NCBI GenBank assembly: GCA_031323845.1
Contig: JAVIYP010000001.1
Coordinates: 62,001 to 126,000, forward strand
Reading direction: 5' to 3'
Length of the DNA: 64,000 bases
Origin: PUPG01 sp031323845
Lineage (GTDB): Bacteria; Bacteroidota; Bacteroidia; Bacteroidales; UBA7960
The stretch's first letter is position 1. The number at the start of each line of letters is the position of its first letter. Position numbers and translations under genes: made by a program. Under the pieces are notes generated by a model. The model was given only the letters and a program-made list of their open reading frames with translations, made no database searches and was not told the origin of the DNA. Positions 51,832 through 59,293 of the stretch are shown here, piece by piece.

Positions 51832-54471
51832 TTATTTCCTTGAACTAAAAATGTCAGCTTCCTTGGCTTCATGGAACGGATGTTCATTATTAATAACATC
51901 CATGACCAATGATTTTAACACAGCCATTTCATTAATGAGATGCTCCTGCGATTGCAAAGAAGCTTTTAAGCCATGGTTTTCTTGTTCAAGAAGTTCTACT
52001 TTTTGGCTTAGTTCCTTGATGGCTTCAATTAGTACAGCCACCATCTGCGAATAGTTCACGGCCTTCAGTCCATTTTCCCTGGTATGAACAAACTCCGGGT
52101 ACACTTCCTCGAGCTCCTGTGCAATAAGACCAATATTTGTCTCCTGGGGCTTTTTATCATCTGCCCAGTTATATGAAACACCTCTAAGCTTTTGCACCTT
52201 GCTAAGCGCGTTTGCCAGGGGTGTAATATTGTTTTTCAGGGAAAGGTCGGAATCCTGATTAAAGCCTGCCGCATTAACTGTTCCGGTGGCAAAAATATTT
52301 CCGGTTCCTGCAAGATAGATGGAGTTTTCAGCCTGACCGGTTAACAAAAGCCTTCCGTGAATCCCTTCATCACCATCCTCTACTCTTACATCAACATGCG
52401 CATTTTAACCGTCTTGTCCAAAAAGGAAAAGGTAAGGTAAGTCGTTGTAACCTTCGGCTTTTGGACCAAAAGACACATTTGTGCCAGTGTTACTGTTTAA
52501 AGAAATATGATTTGAGCGAAATTGAGCGGAAGAGCCATCTGAATTGTCTATTGACAGGAACCCATGCTCACCGCCTTGTCCGTCCTGGTTTACACTCATC
52601 CACATCAGGGGTTGCCCATGGTTGTTGCCTGTCATTTGCATAAATGGCCTGTTGGCACCACCTGTCCCTTCCCAGTGCAGTGCGCCAAATACAAAATTAT
52701 CATGACCGTTATTGCCCTGGAGAGACAAATAACCAAATTGTTCCTCATGGTTGCCATCATATCCCACGCCTATTCTTGCGTGCTCGTACTCGTTGCCTAT
52801 CATACTCATGTAGGGCCTGTTGGCTCCATCATTGGATTCCCAGTGGTGGGCATTGATCAGCACATTTTCATTTCCATTGTTACCCCACAGCTTAAATGCG
52901 CCCCACTGCTGGTCGCCATCTTCTCCAACTGACAATTGTATGTGGTTGTAAAACCATCCGTCGTTTGTGGGTTGGTTTCCATATAAGTCGAGGATTGGTA
53001 AATTCGAATTGCTGTAGGACGCCAGTGACAGGTTAGGAGCTTGAGAACCCTGAATGAAAAGATTGGTTGCCCCCAAATATGTAAAGGCACCATTAGTACT
53101 TTTCAGGTTCAAATCTCCAAATTCTTCACCTATATCATAGTTCTGGCGGACAGCAAGCTCTATCATTTCACCGGAGTTACCGGACATGCTTATGTATGGT
53201 CTGTTTGCTCCATCCGGTTCCCAGTGGTAAGTTCCGAAGTGCATGTTTTCGTTTCCGTTACTACCATAAAGTCTCATTGATCCCCACTGGTTCTCACCAT
53301 CTTTTTCAACTTCTAATTTTACATGAGGGTAATACCAGCCTTCACTTGGTTGATTGCCATGCAGATATATCATTGCTAAATCCTTATCGTGCCAATGTCC
53401 GCCCATATCGATATTGATTGATTCATGACCTGAAAGACGCATTTGCCCGGCAAATTTATCATCGGCACCCTCTTCATTTCCGATATATACATTATCCGGC
53501 AATTGAAATCCTGAACCGTTTCCGCCGCCATCACCATCAACGATCAGGTTTCCTGTTATTTTAACGTCGCCATTAAACCAACCGGCCCAGTTCTCGGCAC
53601 CGCCGCTCGCTTGACCCTGGATCCCAATGTTAATTCCAGAGCCTTTTGCATCACCGTTAACCCCAACGTTTACGATAGTTGCTGAACCATCATTAACTTC
53701 ACTGAGTCCTGCAACCCCGGTATTTATTGTTCCAATACCTCCCTGAAAAGGATCATTGTATACCCAGCCGTAAACACCGGTATTACCCCAGCTGTTACTG
53801 CGGGCAAATCCTTGTACTCCGGTGTTCCATGAGCCCTCTGAGCCGTCTCCCTGTCCAATTGACAATCCTCTGATGCCTATGTTAAACATTCCATTTCCAT
53901 TGGCAGCGGTCAATGCACCAAAGTTATCGTGAGTGCCGCTGGCAACGGCATGCAAACCGAAATGAGGACCGGTTCCTTCACCATCAGAGTATCCTCTCAG
54001 GGCAATATTCCAGTCGGTCCATGAAGCAGGTGAAGTAACATTAAAAGTATTGTTAACGTACGGCGGATAAATGCTTATGGGTGACAGTTCAGTCTCGCCG
54101 ATGTTAATGGTTAAAGAATGGCTTTGTACACCGTAGAAAAGACTTTGAGGCAGTGGATTTACGTCGCCCAAATCAACACTGTAAAGTCCGTTAGTTACCA
54201 TGACATTGTCGTGGGTCTCATTCCAGCCAATGTCCTGGATGCTGAATGTCATCGAAAGCACTCCGTTTACAGGCTCGCCATCTTCAAACAAACGGCCCTG
54301 AAAAGGAATGCGGGTGGCCGATGTCCTTGACGGGGCACCAAAGTTAGTTTCATCAGCAAACTCATTGAATTGCGGATGCGATGATTTTCCTGGGTTTTCT
54401 TGTGCTGTTATTGTATTAAACGAAATTAAACCAGTAATGATTACTGATAATGATGTAAGTAAGTGTCTCAT
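51832..54471 (-). pseudogene. Repeat-rich surface protein with S74 chaperone domain, cut by an in-frame TAA
   Basis: One reading frame of 880 codons with a single TAA at 52405-52407. Before it: 688 residues with a signal peptide (LTSLSVIITGLISFNTITAQ), then head and stalk-like domains and three copies of a repeat (about 366-640) with HWE..GANRPY. After it: a stretch that continues a further repeat copy in the same frame, then the S74 chaperone domain (SDLSLKNNITPLANALSKVQ and SYNWADDKKPQETNIGLIAQELEEV) and a coiled coil. S74 domains trimerise and cut themselves off from fibre proteins of phages and bacterial surfaces. The 59 bases between TAA and a TTG at 52345-52347 have no other frame sense. 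Nonsense mutation, sequence error or read-through remain possible. Confidence 0.85.
52408..53376 (-). repeat. Tandem protein repeats in the S74 surface protein
   Basis: Three related units of about 60-130 residues carry HWE-x-DGANRPYIS/MSM-x-GN and the lead-in LYGNQP-x-GWxYxHxxL. Copies lie at about residues 370-430, 496-556 and 585-612, with partial units between. They look like beta-helix or fibre stalk units. Confidence 0.65.
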
Positions 54472-54574
54472 AGCAAAAAGTGTTTAAGTGAAAACTAAAT
54501 TGTTCCGGTATCAAACAAAATTTTTGCCCAAAAGTTTCTGGTGGTCTGAAAATATTTAAAAATAATATATAAAC

Positions 54575-54589
54575 TATTGATAATCAATA
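54575..54589. promoter_or_regulatory. 15-base palindrome upstream of guaA and the S74 gene
   Basis: TATTGATAATCAATA is a perfect odd palindrome in AT-rich DNA. It could be an operator; a chance match in such a sequence is possible. Confidence 0.3.
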
Positions 54590-54781
54590 ATAAAGCAAGG
54601 GTGTTAAATTAGCGCAAAGACATTTAAAGGACACTGATTATTAACGTTTCAAAACTGAGAATTTTTTGTTCGTGACCGCATAAGCATTCATTGTTTGTTA
54701 TTGATTTTATCATGCACAAATTATGACTTGAGTTTGTGTTGATCACAATGAAAAAAGTGGAAGAGTTAAACAAGCAATAAT

Positions 54782-54789
54782 TATCTTTG
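54782..54789 (+). promoter_or_regulatory. -7 promoter box for guaA, next to the start codon
   Basis: TATCTTTG ends only four bases before the ATG at 54794. A transcript would start near or after that ATG, so the real start may be leaderless, or the next ATG at 54803. Confidence 0.55.
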
Positions 54790-54793
54790 CAGC

Positions 54794-56323
54794 ATGCAAG
54801 AAATGATATTGGTGCTTGATTTTGGTTCACAATACACACAGCTTATTGCGCGGCGTGTGCGTGAACTGGCAGTCTATTGTGAAATTCATCCCTATTCGTA
54901 TAAACCGGAAGAAACTTCTCATATCCGGGGTGTCATCCTGTCGGGCAGCCCTTTCAGCACGCGCGACCCGCAAGCATTGCGCCCTGACCTCTCGTGGTGT
55001 TTAGGGAACATTCCCATACTCGGTATTTGCTATGGTGCCCAGTTACTTACCATGATGCATGGTGGAGAAGTGGAAGCCTCGAACACACGCGAATACGGAC
55101 GTGCCCTTCTTTCCTATATCGACGAAAAAGATGAACTGTTTAAGGGCATTTCAATGCATTCACAGGTATGGATGTCTCACGCCGACAGCATAACGCGGTT
55201 GCCCGACAACTGGCAATTGCTTGCCCGTACCAATGATATTGGAGTAGCGGCTTTTAAAGCAACGGTGACACACACCTACGGGTTGCAATTTCACCCGGAG
55301 GTATATCACACAAAGCAGGGTTCGCAATTACTCGAAAACTTTCTTGGCAGTATTTGCGGTTGCAAGCGCAACTGGACTCCCGAATCCTTTATTGAGAATG
55401 CAGTGGAGAAGCTTCAAAAAACAATAGGCACAGACCGGGTGGTGCTGGGATTGTCGGGTGGCGTTGATTCGAGTGTGGCGGCATTTTTGCTTCACAGGGC
55501 CATAGGTCGTCAGTTGCATTGTATTTTTGTTGACAATGGCTTGTTAAGAAAGAATGAATTTGAGGCCGTGCTGGCTTCCTATAAAGATATGGGGCTTAAT
55601 GTGAAAGGTGTGCGGGCGGCCCACCATTTCCTGAACGCACTGAAAGGCATACATGATCCTGAACTTAAGCGCAAGGCAATCGGCAGGGTATTTATTGAAG
55701 TATTTGAACGCGAAGCACATAAGATACAACATGTTGTTTGGCTTGCGCAGGGCACGATATACCCGGATGTCATCGAGTCAGTTTCTGTAAAAGGTCCCAG
55801 CGTAACCATTAAATCCCATCACAACGTGGGTGGCTTGCCTGATGTCATGAAGCTAAAGGTTGTGGAACCGCTGAACTCGCTATTTAAAGATGAAGTGCGC
55901 AGGGTGGGAAAAAGTTTGCAGCTGCCCGATATCATCCTGGGCCGCCATCCGTTTCCGGGCCCGGGTCTCGGCATCCGCATTCTGGGCGAAGTGACGGCAG
56001 ACAAGGTAAGAGCCTTACAGGAGGTGGATCATTATTTTATTCAGGCCCTGAAAGATGCAGGATGGTATGATAAGGTCTGGCAGGCCGCAGCTATCTTACT
56101 CCCCGTGCAGTCGGTGGGAGTGATGGGCGACGAAAGGACTTATGAGAATGCCGTTGTCCTGCGCGCAGTGGAATCAACAGACGGCATGACAGCCGACTGG
56201 GTGCACCTCCCTTATGAATTCCTGGCCAGGGTCAGCAACGACATCATCAACAACGTAAAGGGAGTGAACAGGGTGGTGTATGACATCAGCTCCAAGCCTC
56301 CGGCTACGATTGAATGGGAATAG
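54794..56323 (+). CDS. guaA: GMP synthase (glutamine-hydrolysing)
   Basis: A 509-residue enzyme that makes GMP from XMP, ATP and glutamine. The N-terminal glutaminase has the nucleophile Cys79 in LGICYGAQLL and the His167-x-Glu169 pair in LQFHPEV. The ATP pyrophosphatase domain has LGLSGGVDSSVAAF (220-230). The C-terminal dimerisation domain contains GRHPFPGPGLGIRILGE and RAVESTDGMTADW. Motifs are complete and length normal. Start uncertain: ATG 54794 (MQEMILVLDF) gives the family N-terminus, but the -7 box ends four bases earlier; ATG 54803 (MILVLDF) is the alternative. Another promoter for the next gene lies just after its stop codon. Confidence 0.96.
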   Translation: MQEMILVLDFGSQYTQLIARRVRELAVYCEIHPYSYKPEETSHIRGVILSGSPFSTRDPQALRPDLSWCLGNIPILGICYGAQLLTMMHGGEVEASNTREYGRALLSYIDEKDELFKGISMHSQVWMSHADSITRLPDNWQLLARTNDIGVAAFKATVTHTYGLQFHPEVYHTKQGSQLLENFLGSICGCKRNWTPESFIENAVEKLQKTIGTDRVVLGLSGGVDSSVAAFLLHRAIGRQLHCIFVDNGLLRKNEFEAVLASYKDMGLNVKGVRAAHHFLNALKGIHDPELKRKAIGRVFIEVFEREAHKIQHVVWLAQGTIYPDVIESVSVKGPSVTIKSHHNVGGLPDVMKLKVVEPLNSLFKDEVRRVGKSLQLPDIILGRHPFPGPGLGIRILGEVTADKVRALQEVDHYFIQALKDAGWYDKVWQAAAILLPVQSVGVMGDERTYENAVVLRAVESTDGMTADWVHLPYEFLARVSNDIINNVKGVNRVVYDISSKPPATIEWE

Positions 56324-56328
56324 TTATG

Positions 56329-56336
56329 TACCTTTG
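56329..56336 (+). promoter_or_regulatory. -7 promoter box for the LysM gene
   Basis: TACCTTTG matches TAnnTTTG, six bases after the guaA stop. It lies 46 bases before ATG 56382. A TTG at 56310-56312 is 16 bases upstream, short for a -33 box. Confidence 0.5.
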
Positions 56337-56381
56337 CAATTTTGGCAGCCTTTGTACGTATTTTATTTAAACCATCCGATT

Positions 56382-58595
56382 ATGGTTCACCGACATGCAC
56401 ATGTGTTGCTGCTTTTTTTGGTAATGCTTGCTTTTTCGCTTTCAGCGCAGGAAGAGAGCCTTATAAGAAACAGGTCAACAACACCACATGTTATCGATGA
56501 AAGGGAGTTTTACCTGCACGCTGTTTTACAAGGGCAAACGCTCTATTCCATAGCAAGGGCATATCATGTAAGCATCGAGGAAATCCTTAGAGAGAACCCT
56601 GACCTTGCCGACGGATTAAGGTTTGACCAGGTGATCCGCATCCCGGTCAGAAGACCAACCGAGGCTGCCAGGGAGATTAAAAGCCTTACGCCACAACCCG
56701 AAGGAGAGGTAATCACCCATAAGGTGCTGCCAAGGGAAACCCTTTACGGATTATCAAGGCAATACAACATCCCGATTGAACTTATTCTATATTACAATCC
56801 GGATGCACGAGGCGGACTGAAAATTGATCAGCTGCTTATTATCCCAGTTGAAGCTGCTGATGACATTACCGGTGTTTTCACAGAAGATGAGAAAACGGAA
56901 GAAATAACACCCACGGATATATTGCCTGACGGCGTAGAGTACACCCCGGTGCTCCCCGACGGACTGCAGCTCTATACCGTGTATCCCGGAGAAACCAAAT
57001 ATGGCATCTCAAGGCAATTGGGCATTACCATCGAAGAGCTTGAAGAACTCAATCCGGAAATTCGCGATGGTTTGCGTGCAGGCCAGCAAATACAAATACC
57101 TGCCTCAGCAGAGATACGGTTGACACCCGGAACAAGCGCCGGCCGCGATTTTATCAGTGTCGTCAGAAAAGAACGACCAGCCCTCTGGCAGGAGCTTGAC
57201 GATTATTGCTTCAATCCGCAGTTGAAGGACGAATATCATGTGGCCCTGCTGATCCCGTTTTATCTCGACGAACTTGCCGGAGATGCGGCCTCCGTCATCA
57301 GGGACAATGACCTCCCGGTGCAGGAGGAGTCGCCGGACAGCACTGCTTTGGATGTCGCTGATTTATTGGATAAGCAAGCTGAGTGGCTTGGAAGCATACG
57401 ACCGAACCACAGGTCATTTGCCTTTATCTCCTACTACCATGGCGTGGTGCTTGCGCTCGACTCCATCAGGCAGCAAGGTGTTGACATCAGGCTGCATGTT
57501 TTTGATGTGTGTCAGAATACCGAAAAAGCATACCGGGTTACCACGGAGCCAGGATTTGCTGACATGGATCTCATCATTGGGCCATTCCACCGTCAATCGC
57601 TTGATATTATTGCCGATTTTGGCCGCCGTAACCAGATCGCCGTAGTGTCTCCTTTGTTGCCCGACAACAGGCAGCTCTACGGTTTCCCGAACCTCATCAA
57701 AGCAACTTCTTCCCTGGAAACCATGCTCGACGGTGTGGCCTCCCATGTGGCCCGTAACTATCCTCAGCAGAATATCATAATTGTGCACAATCAACAGGCC
57801 GGTGCTGCAGAGATCATCCAATCCTTTAAAGATACCCTGCTAACACAGGTTGCGCTGAACAACCACTTTTATGACAGCCTGAACTTTGCCAGGATCAGCG
57901 GTTATTATCTGAACGAAGCCCTTGTTGGCAGCAGTCGTACCAACGTGCTGATCATGCCCGACACCGTTTCTGTTATGCTTAATGTGAGCGGTTCTGCCGG
58001 GCAGGAAATGGTGGTTCCTACACCTTACAATGTGTCAGAGGTCATCTATCGTGCGGAGGGCATGGACGGACTGATGAAAAAGATGCGTAAGGACAGAAAG
58101 AACATCCTCATTACGCTGATCAGCGGTGAACCCTTCCTGTCGGACTATCTCAGGCGATTGCATACGGTCAGGCACCACTATGATATCAGTATTTTCGGAA
58201 TTCCGGAATGGCAGGAGTATGCCAGTATTGAAATAGACTACCTTCAGAACCTTCGTGTACATATTTTCACACCATCCTTCATTGACTACAGCGAAAAGCA
58301 TGTTCGCGATTTTGTAACCCGATACCGGAACCAGTTCAATACCGAACCGGATACCGATGCATTCAGGGCAGCCCATACGGCCTACTACTTTTTTAATGCT
58401 TTACAATTCTATGGAAGTGATTTTTATAAATGCTTCGGCGTGTTAAACCAACGAACCTTCAACAGTCCTTTTTATTTTGAAAGGCCTTTTGGGGATGCCA
58501 ACGGTTGGGAAAATAAGCATTTTTTCATCTACCGCATCGACAATTACAGGATGGTTGATGTGAGAAGGCCCATTCATTTGAGCAACAGGCAGTAA
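56382..58595 (+). CDS. LysM protein with a periplasmic-binding-protein-like domain
   Basis: A 737-residue exported protein. The start ATG 56382 gives MVHRHAHVLLLFLVMLAFSLSAQ, a signal peptide; the frame upstream overlaps guaA and is not used. Three LysM units follow in the first 250 residues, each with the pattern LxxGQTLYSIARxY...EILxxNP...Ixxxx-Ixxx (for instance VLPRETLYGLSRQYN and VYPGETKYGISRQLG). Such modules bind peptidoglycan. The rest (about 320-737), with ALLIPFYLDEL, RLHVFDVCQN, DMDLIIGPFHRQSLDIIADFGRRNQIAVVSP and IIIVHNQQA, has the fold of an amino acid ABC-type binding protein, though no transporter is near. This architecture is known in Bacteroidota; its role is not established. 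lolA-ftsK converge on it. Confidence 0.85.
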   Translation: MVHRHAHVLLLFLVMLAFSLSAQEESLIRNRSTTPHVIDEREFYLHAVLQGQTLYSIARAYHVSIEEILRENPDLADGLRFDQVIRIPVRRPTEAAREIKSLTPQPEGEVITHKVLPRETLYGLSRQYNIPIELILYYNPDARGGLKIDQLLIIPVEAADDITGVFTEDEKTEEITPTDILPDGVEYTPVLPDGLQLYTVYPGETKYGISRQLGITIEELEELNPEIRDGLRAGQQIQIPASAEIRLTPGTSAGRDFISVVRKERPALWQELDDYCFNPQLKDEYHVALLIPFYLDELAGDAASVIRDNDLPVQEESPDSTALDVADLLDKQAEWLGSIRPNHRSFAFISYYHGVVLALDSIRQQGVDIRLHVFDVCQNTEKAYRVTTEPGFADMDLIIGPFHRQSLDIIADFGRRNQIAVVSPLLPDNRQLYGFPNLIKATSSLETMLDGVASHVARNYPQQNIIIVHNQQAGAAEIIQSFKDTLLTQVALNNHFYDSLNFARISGYYLNEALVGSSRTNVLIMPDTVSVMLNVSGSAGQEMVVPTPYNVSEVIYRAEGMDGLMKKMRKDRKNILITLISGEPFLSDYLRRLHTVRHHYDISIFGIPEWQEYASIEIDYLQNLRVHIFTPSFIDYSEKHVRDFVTRYRNQFNTEPDTDAFRAAHTAYYFFNALQFYGSDFYKCFGVLNQRTFNSPFYFERPFGDANGWENKHFFIYRIDNYRMVDVRRPIHLSNRQ

Positions 58596-58599
58596 TTAC

Positions 58600-59271
58600 T
58601 CATCTCAGGTCGACAATTTCAATACCCGGATAATCATCAGGATTGAAAACAAACAGGCCCTCCGGTATTTCCGGATTGGTTGTCATTTTTTCTATGGTGT
58701 AGGTATAGCTGCCTCCCTGCCTGTCATAAGCAATGATGTAATGAATCTGATGGTTTTCAGTATCTATGGCCACCCGGTACTTGTAAAATACCTGATGATC
58801 CCTGGCTACCAGGTCAAGAATCTGAACAGCATCATCACCGATCTGCTCTTCTCTTATCCAAAGAGGCCTGAATGTATCCTGAACGTTCGTAAACAGCGAT
58901 GCCGGGGTAATGGCGCCTTCGGTGTATTCAGGTAAACTGATGTGCACTTCGTTAACCTCTTCAAGGTACGACCAGGCGGTTTCGCCGTCAGATAAAAAGT
59001 GCATGGCTCCGAGTTTCATGTAATACTTATCACCCTGTGTAAATAAAAATCCCGATGTCGTTTCTTCGTAAGCGATTTGAGCTTCAGCGACATCGTAAAT
59101 GAATTCGAGATGCAGGGCATCATAGGTGCTGAGGTGCCGGCCAAAATCTTCAAGCATCCGGACTGCCTTCTCTTCGTATACCCTTGGTTTTTGCACAGCA
59201 AAGAGCTGGACGGCAGCGGTAAAGACCAGTGCCGCGGCTGCCAGGTATCGCCAGAACATCTTGTTTGCCAT
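58600..59271 (-). CDS. lolA: Outer-membrane lipoprotein carrier protein LolA
   Basis: A 223-residue periplasmic carrier that takes lipoproteins from the LolCDE complex to the outer membrane. A signal peptide (YLAAAALVFTAAVQLFA) is followed by LEFIYDVAEAQIAYEETTSGFLFTQGDKYYMKLGAMHFLSDGETAWSYL, the LolA family pattern of strands with aromatic residues, then later strands such as YTYTIEKM and the end FNPDDYPGIEIVDLR. It follows ftsK by 22 bases on the same strand; ftsK-lolA is a common order in Bacteroidota. Ends 4 bases after the convergent LysM gene. Confidence 0.9.
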   Translation of the reverse strand: MANKMFWRYLAAAALVFTAAVQLFAVQKPRVYEEKAVRMLEDFGRHLSTYDALHLEFIYDVAEAQIAYEETTSGFLFTQGDKYYMKLGAMHFLSDGETAWSYLEEVNEVHISLPEYTEGAITPASLFTNVQDTFRPLWIREEQIGDDAVQILDLVARDHQVFYKYRVAIDTENHQIHYIIAYDRQGGSYTYTIEKMTTNPEIPEGLFVFNPDDYPGIEIVDLR

Positions 59272-59293
59272 TATTGAATAGTTAACAGGGTTT

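Larger units (their letters stand above)
54472..54793. other. Divergent intergenic region, S74 gene / guaA
   Basis: No coding frame is credible. Contains a perfect palindrome TATTGAT-A-ATCAATA at 54575-54589 and the guaA -7 box at 54782-54789. No TAnnTTTG is seen for the S74 gene. Confidence 0.55.

Noticed and set aside
51832..52347. Separate 171-residue S74 gene starting at TTG 52347
   Set aside because: The frame is the same as the upstream 688-residue part, with the repeat pattern running through the stop and past this TTG. A single broken gene explains it better.
52405..52407. Frameshift in the S74 gene
   Set aside because: Both sides are in one frame; only one base change in a codon is needed, so a nonsense change rather than an indel is seen.
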